Positions 35,365-42,442 of a stretch of DNA of 64,000 nt are shown here, in pieces; within the stretch, counting starts at the first letter, position 1; each line of letters opens with the position of its first letter. A model generated the notes under the pieces. It saw only the letters and a program-made list of their open reading frames with translations, searched no databases and had not been told where the DNA came from. Made by a program: the position numbers and the translations under genes. This stretch comes from Saccharopolyspora dendranthemae (GTDB taxonomy: Bacteria; Actinomycetota; Actinomycetes; Mycobacteriales; Pseudonocardiaceae): the NCBI RefSeq assembly GCF_007829955.1, contig NZ_VIWX01000005.1:541608-605607 (forward strand), in the 5' to 3' direction.

Positions 35365-35499
35365 CTCATCTGTCCCGCGGACGGGTCGGAATTGGCACCT
35401 GTTTGCGTCCGTGACCTCGCGCCGGAATTTTGCGCGATGCATCGGACGAACGGTTGCCGGGGCTTCAACGGGCCGTTCCCTCTGCCCCTCTGGATGAGC
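35365..35499 (-). promoter_or_regulatory. SAM-I (S-box) riboswitch of thrC
   Basis: Read on the minus strand, the conserved S-box core blocks are present in order: P1 5' strand CUCAUC, CAGAGGGGCAGAGGGAACGG, CCGUUGAAGCCCCGGCAACC, a P3 arm closed by CGUCCG/CGGACG, GGUGCCAAUUCC, a P4 hairpin CCCG-UCCG-CGGG, and the P1 3' strand GAUGAG. These match the SAM-I consensus very closely. P1 ends directly beside the Shine-Dalgarno GAGGAGAGG, so control is probably at translation. The P3 segment GCGCGAGGUC (35422-35413) can alternatively pair over 10 bp with GACCUCGCGC (35359-35350), which ends one base before AUG. Confidence 0.9.
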
Positions 35500-35597
35500 T
35501 ATTCGGTTGTGAAGGCAACGTTAGTTGAACGACTGCGTTCCTGGCCAGTGCGCATCCAGATGCCGGGACTGTCGCAGACCCGTGGGACCATTCGTTC

Positions 35598-36584
35598 ATG
35601 AGCTCCCCGACCGTTGTCGCCGACCCGCTGCACCTGGTGCTCGGAGACGAAGAGCTGCTGGTCGAGCGCGCGATGTGGGCCGCTGTCGGAGCCGCGCGAG
35701 CGGCCGATCCAGAAGCGGATTTCAGCAGGGTGAAGGTGAGTGACCTCACCCCTCCGGAGCTGGCCGAAATGCTGAGTCCCTCGCTGTTCGCAGAGGCTCG
35801 CGTGCTGGCGGTCGAGTCGGCGCAGGACGCGGGCAAGGAGATCGCGGAAGCGTTGCTGATGCACGCCAAGCAACCTGCTGAGGGCGTGACCCTGGTCGTG
35901 CTGCACAACGGTGGCGGCCGGGCCAAGCAGGCCAAGGAGCTGCCCACCGCGCTGAAGAAGATCGGCGCGCGGGTCACCGAGTGCAAGAAGATCACCAAGC
36001 CCGCCGAGCGTGAGGCGTTCGTCAAGGACGAGATCCGCAGGGCCGGTGGCAAGACCGACTCCGGCGGGGTGAGCGCGCTGATCGAGGCGGTCGGGTCGGA
36101 CCTGCGCGAGCTGTCGGCTGCGGCGTCGCAGCTGGTGGCCGACACCGGCGGCAAGATCGACGCGGACGCCGTGGGCCGCTACTACCGGGGCCGGGCCGAG
36201 GTGACCGGGTTCGCCGTCGCGGAGAAGGCCGTGGTCGGCGATCGGGCGGGAGCCCTGGAGGCGCTCCGCTGGGCGATCCAGCTCGGCGTGCCGCACGTGC
36301 TCATCGCGGACGCCCTGGCCGACTCGGTCCGCACCATCGGCCGCGTCGCCGCAGCGGGCGGCCGCAACGACCCGTACCGGCTGGCCGGGGACCTCGGCAT
36401 GCCCGCGTGGAAGGTCAAGAAGGCCCTCTCGCAGTCGCGCGGCTGGACCCCGACGAGTCTTGCCGCAGCGTTGCAGGTCGTGGCCGAGGTCAACGCGGGG
36501 GTCAAGGGCATGGCGGCCGACGCCGACTACGCCCTGGAGAAGACGGTCCTGCGGCTGGTGTCGCTGCGCAACCAGCGCGGCTGA
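35598..36584 (+). CDS. holA: DNA polymerase III subunit delta
   Basis: 328 residues of the clamp-loader delta family: N-terminal AAA+-like fold (LVLGDEELLVERAMWAAV), middle domain and C-terminal helical collar. The order thrC, holA, rpsT, lepA with holA just upstream of rpsT is the usual bacterial arrangement. It opens the sliding clamp as part of the clamp-loader complex in the cytosol. Its stop codon abuts the stop codon of the convergent exporter gene (TGATCA). Confidence 0.94.
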   Translation: MSSPTVVADPLHLVLGDEELLVERAMWAAVGAARAADPEADFSRVKVSDLTPPELAEMLSPSLFAEARVLAVESAQDAGKEIAEALLMHAKQPAEGVTLVVLHNGGGRAKQAKELPTALKKIGARVTECKKITKPAEREAFVKDEIRRAGGKTDSGGVSALIEAVGSDLRELSAAASQLVADTGGKIDADAVGRYYRGRAEVTGFAVAEKAVVGDRAGALEALRWAIQLGVPHVLIADALADSVRTIGRVAAAGGRNDPYRLAGDLGMPAWKVKKALSQSRGWTPTSLAAALQVVAEVNAGVKGMAADADYALEKTVLRLVSLRNQRG

Positions 36585-37448
36585 TCAGGCCACGCCGATC
36601 AGCACGACACCGGCGAGCACCACGACCGCACCGGTCATCCGCCGGGCGGGCTGCGCCTCGCCGAGCACGCGCCACGCGAGCAGTCCGGCGAGCACGATGC
36701 TCAGCTCGCGAGCCGGGGCCACCAGGCTGACCGGCGCCATCTGCATGGCGAACAGCACCAGGATGTAGGCCAGGGGCGAGAGCACCCCGACGGCGATGAT
36801 CTCCCGCCGGTGCTCGGTCCAGATCCGGCCGAGCGCGTCGCGCCTGCGCACGGCGTAGGGGGCGAGCAGCGCGCTGCGGGTGGCGTTGTTGGCCCAGTCG
36901 TACAGCAGCGGTGACAGCGCGAGTCCGGTGACGGCGTGCGCGTCCCACACGGTGTAGGTCGCGATCAGCGCCCCGGTGAGCAGCCCGAAGCCGACCCCCG
37001 CGAGGTTCGCCCCCGCGCGCGGTACCCCGTCGGACAGGCCGATCACGAAAACTCCGGCCACCACCAGGGCGCCGCCGCACAGGCCGAGCCATCCGGGACG
37101 CTCCTGCAGCACCAGCACGGCCACCACCATCGACAGCATCGGGCCGGTTCCCCTGGCCAGCGGGTAGACCACGGACATGTCGCCCACGGAGTAGCCGCGC
37201 TGCAGCAGGAGGAAGTAGCCGAGGTGGATGGTCGCGCTGACCAGGACGCCGAGCGTCCAGGCGCCCAGCGGAGGGACTCCGGTGATCAGCAGCGTCACGG
37301 CCGCCACCGGCAGGTACAGCACGGACGAGCAGGTCGCGGTCAGCCACACGAAACCCGCGCCGGACGAACCGGCGCGCTTGGCGAAGAAGTTCCAGCCCGC
37401 GTGCGCGAACGCGGCCAGGACCACGAGAAGGACAGCGGCAGCGCTCAT
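36585..37448 (-). CDS. EamA/DMT-family transporter
   Basis: 287 residues with ten predicted membrane helices in two EamA repeats. SVGDMSVVYPLARGTGPMLSMVV is typical of the first repeat end, and APVSLVAPARELSIVLAGLLAWRVLGE of the second. Family members export metabolites or amino acids. No substrate can be named. Encoded convergent with holA and 21 bases downstream of the TauE/SafE-type gene on the same strand, so the two exporters may be one operon. Confidence 0.9.
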   Translation of the reverse strand: MSAAAVLLVVLAAFAHAGWNFFAKRAGSSGAGFVWLTATCSSVLYLPVAAVTLLITGVPPLGAWTLGVLVSATIHLGYFLLLQRGYSVGDMSVVYPLARGTGPMLSMVVAVLVLQERPGWLGLCGGALVVAGVFVIGLSDGVPRAGANLAGVGFGLLTGALIATYTVWDAHAVTGLALSPLLYDWANNATRSALLAPYAVRRRDALGRIWTEHRREIIAVGVLSPLAYILVLFAMQMAPVSLVAPARELSIVLAGLLAWRVLGEAQPARRMTGAVVVLAGVVLIGVA

Positions 37449-37469
37449 GAGTGTCCGGAGCCTACAACC

Positions 37470-38276
37470 TCAGCCGCTGAGGGCGATCTTCCAACCGAGG
37501 CTGAACACGAGCCCGACCACGACCGTCAAGAACACCCGGCGGACGAACGCCGACCCGCGGCCCGCGGCCAGCGCCGCACCCAGCACGCTCCCCGTGATGT
37601 TGCAGGCCGCCATCACCAAACCCAGTCCCCACAGCACTTTTCCGGCCGGGATGAAGAAGACCAGCGCTCCCAGGTTGGTGGCGACGTTGACGACCTTCGC
37701 GGTCGCCGAAGCCGAGACGAAGGCGAAACCGACCAGGCTGACCAACCAGAACACCAGGAACGAACCCGTTCCGGGCCCGGCGATGCCGTCCCAGAACCCG
37801 ATCACCGCGCCACCGAGCAGCATCAGCGCCAGCTGCAATCGCCGCGCGAACCGGGGCGCGTGCACCGAGCCGAGGTCGGGTTTGCGCCAGGTGTAGACGC
37901 CGACCACGACCAGGGCGACGAGCACCACCACGTTGAGCACCGAGGACGGCAGCGCATCGGCGAGCGCCGCCCCGCCCAGCGACCCGATCAGCGCCACCGC
38001 GGCCATCGGAAGCGCAGCGCCCCAGTCCATCGGCGTGCGCTTGGCGTAGGTCCTGGCGGCGGCGGAGGTTCCGGCGATCGCGGCGATCTTGCTGGTGGCC
38101 AGCGAGTAGATGACCTCGCCACCGGGCATCAGCATCAGCATCGCGGGCAGCTGGATGAGCCCACCACCGCCGACGATCGCGTCCACGGCTCCGGCCAGGA
38201 ACGCCGCCGCGCAGAGGATCAGCAGCCCGGCGAGGGTGAGGTCGGCGAATCCGGGCCAGTTCAACGCGGTGAGCAC
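37470..38276 (-). CDS. TauE/SafE-family sulfite exporter-like protein
   Basis: 268 residues with seven to eight membrane helices. GAVDAIVGGGGLIQLPAML is the family's first glycine-rich signature and GFWDGIAGPGTGSFLVF the second repeat. Members are exporters or importers of sulfite, sulfoacetate or related anions; the substrate here is unknown. The start is GTG 38276. It is divergent from rpsT and lies upstream of the EamA-type gene. Confidence 0.92.
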   Translation of the reverse strand: MLTALNWPGFADLTLAGLLILCAAAFLAGAVDAIVGGGGLIQLPAMLMLMPGGEVIYSLATSKIAAIAGTSAAARTYAKRTPMDWGAALPMAAVALIGSLGGAALADALPSSVLNVVVLVALVVVGVYTWRKPDLGSVHAPRFARRLQLALMLLGGAVIGFWDGIAGPGTGSFLVFWLVSLVGFAFVSASATAKVVNVATNLGALVFFIPAGKVLWGLGLVMAACNITGSVLGAALAAGRGSAFVRRVFLTVVVGLVFSLGWKIALSG

Positions 38277-38483
38277 GAGGTGTCACCGTATTTCCTGCGC
38301 ACAGTCGAATCCGAGCGGTTGTGAGCACCCTCGCGGGATCCGGACCACCTGGAGAACCCGCAGGTGAGGGGTGTTAACCTGGATGACCGTGTCGTACGGC
38401 ATTCCGCCGTGGAGGAAACCGGTTCCCGGACCGGGCCGATCGAGTGCGGCACGCGATTCAACTGACGAGGAAGAGGCGCACCA

Positions 38484-38744
38484 GTGGCCAACATCAAGTC
38501 CCAGATGAAGCGGATCAAGACCAACGAGGCGAACCGCCAGCGCAACAAGGCTGTGAAGACCACGCTGAAGTCCGCCATCCGCAAGTTCCGCGTGGCCGCT
38601 GACGCCGGCGAGAAGGACAAGGCGATCGAGCTGCAGCAGGTCGCCGGCCGTCAGCTGGACAAGGCCGCTAGCAAGGGCGTCATCCACAAGAACCAGGCCG
38701 CCAACAAGAAGTCGGCCATGGCCGCCCGCGTGAACAAGATCTGA
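38484..38744 (+). CDS. rpsT: 30S ribosomal protein S20
   Basis: 86 residues, Lys/Arg-rich helical bundle, starting ANIKSQMKRIKTNEANRQRN, the S20 signature. GAGGAAGAGG lies about ten bases upstream of the ATG. It binds 16S rRNA early in 30S assembly. As usual it is monocistronic, with a strong terminator 15 bases after the stop. Confidence 0.98.
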   Translation: MANIKSQMKRIKTNEANRQRNKAVKTTLKSAIRKFRVAADAGEKDKAIELQQVAGRQLDKAASKGVIHKNQAANKKSAMAARVNKI

Positions 38745-38758
38745 GTCTTCTCAGTCGT

Positions 38759-38799
38759 CGAAACGGCCCCTCTCCCAGTCGTGGAGAGGGGCCGTTTCG
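38759..38799. terminator. Strong bidirectional terminator after rpsT
   Basis: CGAAACGGCCCCTCTCC (38759-38775) pairs perfectly over 17 bp with 38783-38799 around a 7-base loop. The AAA/TTT ends give short A/T-runs on both strands, so it can end rpsT and the convergent enolase-superfamily gene. Confidence 0.9.
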
Positions 38800-38803
38800 C
38801 GTC

Positions 38804-40015
38804 TCACCAGTCGTGCATCGAGCCGTCCCCGCGGCGGTTGACCGGCAGGTACCGGGGCTCGTAGGGGAACCGCTCCGCGGCGTGCTCGTCGACCCACACG
38901 CCCAGACCGGGTTCGTCGCTGGGATGCAGGTAGCCGTGGGCGAAGGTGTAGCCGGAGTGGAAGACCTCGGCGGTCTGCTCGGTGTGGCCCATGTACTCCT
39001 GGATGCCGAAATTGGGCACCGCCAGGTCCACGTTGAGCGCCGCCGACAGCGAGATCGGGGAGAGGTCTCCGGCTCCGTGCGATCCCGTGCGCACCCCGTA
39101 GAGCTCGGCCAGCGAGAAGATCCGCCGCAGGTGCGTGATGCCGCCCGCGTGCGACACCGAGGTCCGGATGTAGTCGATCAGCCGCTCGGTGATCAGCTGC
39201 TGGCAGTCCCAGATCGAGTTGAACACCTCGCCGACCGCGATCGGGGTGGTGGTGTGCTCCCGGATCAGCCGGAACGCGCTCTGGTTCTCGGCGGGGGTCG
39301 GGTCCTCGATCCAGAACAGCCGGTGCGGTTCCAGGTCCTTGCCCAGCCGCCCGGCCTCGATGGGGGTGAGCCGGTGGTGGACGTCGTGGAGCAGGTGGAA
39401 GCCGAAGCCGAACCGCTCTCGCACCGCTCCCAGGACCTCGGGTGCGTGCCGCAGGTAGGACTCGGTGTCCCAGTGGCCCTCCTCCGGGACGTTCGAGGAA
39501 GCGGGTTCGTAGAACTCGCCCTGGGCCGGAACGCCGTAGGACTTGTCGACGCCGGGGACCGACGCCTGCGCCCGGACGGCCAGGTAGCCCTGGTCCAGGT
39601 GTGCGGCGACGTCGTCGAGCAGCGCCGGGATGTCGTCGCCGGTGGCGTGGCAGTAGGCCAGCACGCCGTCGCGGGCCGGCCCGCCGAGCAGTTGGTGCAC
39701 CGGTAGCCCGGCGACCTTGCCCTTGATGTCCCACAGCGCGACGTCGACGGCGGCAATCGCGGTCATGGTCACCGGACCGCGCCGCCAGTAGGCGCCCTTG
39801 TACAGGTACTGCCAGGTGTCCTCGATGCGCTGCGAGTCGCGGCCGATCAGCAGCGGGCAGACGTGGTCGCGCAGGTAGGACGCCACCGCGAGCTCGCGTC
39901 CGTTGAGCGTCGCGTCGCCCCAGCCCACCACGCCGTCGGCGGTGGTGAGCTTGAGCGTGACGTAGTTGCGGCCTGGCGCGGTGACGATGACCTTCGCGTC
40001 GACGATCTTGGACAA
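38804..40015 (-). CDS. Enolase-superfamily dehydratase, D-mannonate dehydratase (ManD/RspA) subgroup
   Basis: 403 residues. The barrel carries LLHDVHHRL (metal Asp plus His), FWIEDPTPAE (metal Glu) and VGEVFNSIWD (metal Glu), followed by RTGSHGAGDLSPI, the C-terminal catalytic His region. The N-terminal cap contains VTAPGRNYVTLKLTT. These are the ManD subgroup residues, so dehydration of D-mannonate or D-gluconate to a 2-keto-3-deoxy acid is likely, though many ManD members have little activity. The TTG at 40015 has GAGAGG seven bases upstream. It is divergent from a GntR gene that probably controls it. Confidence 0.88.
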   Translation of the reverse strand: MSKIVDAKVIVTAPGRNYVTLKLTTADGVVGWGDATLNGRELAVASYLRDHVCPLLIGRDSQRIEDTWQYLYKGAYWRRGPVTMTAIAAVDVALWDIKGKVAGLPVHQLLGGPARDGVLAYCHATGDDIPALLDDVAAHLDQGYLAVRAQASVPGVDKSYGVPAQGEFYEPASSNVPEEGHWDTESYLRHAPEVLGAVRERFGFGFHLLHDVHHRLTPIEAGRLGKDLEPHRLFWIEDPTPAENQSAFRLIREHTTTPIAVGEVFNSIWDCQQLITERLIDYIRTSVSHAGGITHLRRIFSLAELYGVRTGSHGAGDLSPISLSAALNVDLAVPNFGIQEYMGHTEQTAEVFHSGYTFAHGYLHPSDEPGLGVWVDEHAAERFPYEPRYLPVNRRGDGSMHDW

Positions 40016-40089
40016 CTCGGTCCTCTCAGTCGGTACGGCCGCCGCCGATCCGGGCGGGCCAGGTGAATATCAGCGCTACCATACAAGCG

Positions 40090-40101
40090 GTGGGATCCCA
40101 C
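40090..40101. promoter_or_regulatory. Palindrome between manD-like gene and gntR
   Basis: GTGGGATCCCAC is a perfect 12-bp palindrome in the 114-base divergent intergenic region, about 30 bases before the gntR start. It is the best operator candidate for the GntR protein. Confidence 0.4.
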
Positions 40102-40129
40102 GGGTCAAGGTCGTCGATAGGGTGTGGCC

Positions 40130-40843
40130 ATGGCGAGCACGGAGGGCAAGACCTTGGCGAGGGTGGCCGCGCACCGCGAGATCAGGCGCCGCATCATCAC
40201 GCTGCAGCTGCCGCCCGGGCATCCGCTCTCGGAGAACGAGCTCGCCCGGGAACTGGAGGTGTCCCGGACGCCGGTGCGCGAGGGCCTGCTGCTGCTCGTC
40301 GAGGAGGACCTGGTCCGGGTCTTCCCGAAGCTCGGATCTTTCGTGGCCAGGGTGGACCCGCAGCGCATCGCCGACGCCCAGTTCGTCCGCGAAGCCGTCG
40401 AGGTCGCCTCGCTGACCGATGCTGTCGAGCACCGCACCGACGAGGACGTCGAAGCCCTGCGCGACCTGCTGCGACAGCAGCGCGAGGCAGCCGAGGACGT
40501 GGATCGGTTCTTCGAGCTCGACGAGGCCTTCCACCAGCGCCTGCTCGCCGCAGGTGGTCACGCCAACTCCTGGCGCACGGTCGAGCAGGCCAAGGCCCAC
40601 CTCGACCGCGCCCGTCGCCTGGGCCTGCGCACGGTCAGCCCGGTCTCGTCCCTGATCGACCAGCACGCCGAGATCGTCGGCGGCGTTGAATCCCGCGACC
40701 TCGACGCCGCCGCCTCCGCCCTCCGCGGGCACCTGCGCGCCGTGTTCGAGGACGTCGAGCGAATCCGATCGGAGTCCCCCGAGCTCTTCGTCGGCAGCGC
40801 CGACGAGCGCCCGGTCAGACGCAGCATCACCGTCCTCCAGTGA
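40130..40843 (+). CDS. GntR-family (FCD/FadR-type) transcriptional regulator
   Basis: 237 residues from ATG 40130 (a GTG at 40124 is also possible). The winged helix is clear: REIRRRIITLQLPPGHPLSE, ELARELEVSRTPVREGLLLL. The helical FCD ligand domain follows, with FVREAVEVASL and FHQRLLAAGG, its His/Asp positions being typical of metal- and acid-binding members. It presumably represses the divergent dehydratase gene until a sugar acid is bound. The last 45 bases, including the stop codon, occur again as an exact copy at 41600-41644 behind a toxin-antitoxin-like cassette. Confidence 0.92.
   Translation: MASTEGKTLARVAAHREIRRRIITLQLPPGHPLSENELARELEVSRTPVREGLLLLVEEDLVRVFPKLGSFVARVDPQRIADAQFVREAVEVASLTDAVEHRTDEDVEALRDLLRQQREAAEDVDRFFELDEAFHQRLLAAGGHANSWRTVEQAKAHLDRARRLGLRTVSPVSSLIDQHAEIVGGVESRDLDAAASALRGHLRAVFEDVERIRSESPELFVGSADERPVRRSITVLQ
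40799..40843 (+). repeat. 45-bp direct repeat, copy 1 (3' end of gntR)
   Basis: The final 45 bases of the gntR gene, starting GCCGACGAGCGCCCGGTCAG and ending at the TGA, are identical to 41600-41644. The copies bracket the small two-gene cassette. Confidence 0.95.
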
Positions 40844-40924
40844 CGGCTCAGGTCGCTCAATCGTGAGGCGGCCCGTCGTTCTACCGTCATCGCCGTTCGA
40901 AGGTGATACGCTGTATTACGGCAG

Positions 40925-41170
40925 GTGAAGTTGAAGGTATCTCGGATTGTCCCCGGCAGCTTGCTTCATGTGACGCGCCACGGTGTCTCGATGGGCGAGA
41001 TCGAGCAGGTCTTCTTCAACATCGTGAGAATTGGCAGAAACCGGCGGAACAGGGCGGCTGCTTTTTCCGTGGAGGGGCTGACGGACGGTGGGCGTCGTGT
41101 TCGCGTGAACTTCGATTACGACGCGGATACGCGGACAGCGATCGCCATTAGTGCGTGGGAGGTGCGATGA
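40925..41170 (+). CDS. Small BrnT/DUF4258-like protein, putative toxin
   Basis: 81 residues from GTG 40925. The pattern VTRHGVSMGEIEQVFFN followed by RNRRNRAAAFSVEGLTDGGRRVRVNF and a final AISAWEV is like the BrnT/RelE-type fold (RHGVS, G(R)xxxV, and a C-terminal A-x-E). It overlaps the next gene, a ribbon-helix-helix protein, by four bases (ATGA). Toxin upstream of antitoxin with this overlap is the BrnTA arrangement. No RNase activity can be proved from sequence. The GC content is lower than in neighbouring genes, and the cassette sits between two copies of the gntR 3' end. Confidence 0.7.
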   Translation: MKLKVSRIVPGSLLHVTRHGVSMGEIEQVFFNIVRIGRNRRNRAAAFSVEGLTDGGRRVRVNFDYDADTRTAIAISAWEVR

Positions 41171-41550
41171 CGGAGAACCAAGATCCTGACTTCGAGTCGA
41201 TGAGCTACGCGGAGTTGGCGGAATGGCAGTACGCGCACCGCGAGGAGTTGGATGACGAGTTCGAACGCGGTGAGTACGAGCCCGTGGAAGTGGAGATCTC
41301 CCCGAATCTGGAGGTGACCCGGTCCTTCCGGTTGCCCGCGATCGACGCCGAGCTGATCGACCAGGCCGTGGAGCGCTCGGGGCTCAGCAGGTCGGAGTGG
41401 ATTCGCGATGTTCTGCTAGCGGCGGCGAAGGGGGAGGGCGATTCCCCGGTCTCGAAGGTAGATCTGCAGCAGGCGCTGGAACTGCTGCACCGCGTGGAGA
41501 ACCTCGTGGACCCCGCTCACCAGCACGTCGCGCATCGTCAGGCCAGCTGA
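41167..41550 (+). CDS. Ribbon-helix-helix protein, putative antitoxin (CopG/BrnA-like)
   Basis: 127 residues from ATG 41167, with GGAGG seven bases upstream. An acidic N-terminal part (YAELAEWQYAHREELDDEFERGEYEP) precedes the RHH segment VTRSFRLPAIDAELIDQAVERSGLSRSEWIRDVL. The acidic region is the likely toxin-binding part and the RHH dimer the DNA-binding part that would autoregulate the pair. The C-terminal about 35 residues are extra helical sequence. Paired by overlap with the upstream BrnT-like gene. Confidence 0.75.
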   Translation: MTENQDPDFESMSYAELAEWQYAHREELDDEFERGEYEPVEVEISPNLEVTRSFRLPAIDAELIDQAVERSGLSRSEWIRDVLLAAAKGEGDSPVSKVDLQQALELLHRVENLVDPAHQHVAHRQAS

Positions 41551-41586
41551 TCGCCCGGCGCTAGGGCCTGAGGTCGGCTTGGCGGC

Positions 41587-41644
41587 GATCGACCAGCACG
41601 CCGACGAGCGCCCGGTCAGACGCAGCATCACCGTCCTCCAGTGA
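41587..41644 (+). pseudogene. gntR 3'-end relic with in-frame internal deletion
   Basis: The first 18 bases match gntR 40654-40671, and 41600-41644 match gntR 40799-40843 exactly. The two parts join at the 5-base identity GCCGA that occurs at both deletion edges in gntR. The missing piece is 132 bases (44 codons), so the relic reads DQHADERPVRRSITVLQ-stop in frame. It is not a gene but a remnant of a second gntR copy. Confidence 0.85.
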
Positions 41645-41683
41645 TGTTGGGTGGGCTCGTTCGGGTTCCTCTGGGGCTGCGGG

Positions 41684-41747
41684 CGGTTGTGGTCCGAACC
41701 GTCCATGATCAATGCCTGAAATGCCCGGTCAATTCGGACCACAACCG
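41684..41747 (+). repeat. Dispersed hairpin repeat, copy C
   Basis: CGGTTGTGGTCCGAA (41684-41698) pairs perfectly with TTCGGACCACAACCG (41733-41747) around a 34-nt loop containing GCCTGAAATGCCCGGTCA. Loop length and motif match copies A and B, but the stem sequence differs, with both strands changed together. It lies 39 bases after the gntR relic, within the 301-bp gap before the VOC gene; the rest of the gap shows nothing else. Confidence 0.75.
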
Positions 41748-41851
41748 TCACGTGGTGAGCAGGAAGCACTCCGGCGGTCGGCCTCGCTCCGGCCCGTGCT
41801 CCTGGGGTTGGTGCTGGGCGTGGGGGGTGGCTTGGCGGTAGAAATGCGGGC

Positions 41852-42232
41852 ATGGAGGTCTTGAACAGCCGGATGATCCTGCGGCCCGCCGATCACAATC
41901 GGTCGGTGCGGTTCTACCGCGACGTGCTGGGATTGGCGGTGTGCCGCGAGTTCCCCGGAGGCACGGTGTTCTTCCTGGGTCAGGGGTACCTGGAGGTCTC
42001 CGGTCGAGGGGACCAGGGGCCGAGCCCGGATCAGGTGCTGTGGCTCCAGGTGCGGGACCTCCGCGCCACCTTCGACGAGCTCCGCGATCAGGCCGTCACC
42101 GTCCTCGCCGAACCCGAGCACAAGCCCTGGGGTTTGCACGAAGGCTGGATCGCCGATCCCGACGGCATGCGCATCGTCATCGTCGAGGTTCCCGCCGATC
42201 ACCCCATCCGCCGTGACACCCGCGGCGACTAA
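41852..42232 (+). CDS. VOC-family (glyoxalase/bleomycin-resistance-like) protein
   Basis: 126 residues forming two beta-alpha-beta-beta-beta modules: NSRMILRPADHNRSVRFYRDVLGLAV in the first and VLWLQVRDLRATFDEL with GWIADPDGMRIVIVEVP in the second. DPDG-IVE ending is the usual metal-ligand Glu region. Members include lyases, dioxygenases and antibiotic-binding proteins; the activity is undetermined. Its end overlaps the convergent DUF397 gene by four bases. Confidence 0.88.
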   Translation: MEVLNSRMILRPADHNRSVRFYRDVLGLAVCREFPGGTVFFLGQGYLEVSGRGDQGPSPDQVLWLQVRDLRATFDELRDQAVTVLAEPEHKPWGLHEGWIADPDGMRIVIVEVPADHPIRRDTRGD

Positions 42233-42414
42233 CGCTCCTTCACGCCCGCGAGGAATTCGCTGAACGCCGCTGCGCTGAAGGTCAGCACCGGCCCGTGGCG
42301 ATCCTTCGTGTCCCGCACGGCCACGACGTCAGGAGTCAGCGCCACCTCCACGCAGTTGGTGGTAGTGGTGTAGCTGCTCGTCCGCCAGTCGTGCGGTGCA
42401 ATCCGGGTAGACAT
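42229..42414 (-). CDS. DUF397-domain protein
   Basis: 61 residues. WRTSSYTTTTNCVEVAL, VAVRDTKDRHGPVLTFS and FSAAAFSEFLAGVK are the DUF397 signatures. These small proteins are encoded next to XRE regulators throughout actinobacteria and form pairs with regulatory or toxin-antitoxin-like behaviour; here the XRE gene lies 28 bases upstream on the same strand. The pair is probably co-transcribed. Confidence 0.93.
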   Translation of the reverse strand: MSTRIAPHDWRTSSYTTTTNCVEVALTPDVVAVRDTKDRHGPVLTFSAAAFSEFLAGVKER

Positions 42415-42442
42415 GTACGGACCCCTCGCATTCCGTCGCCCT

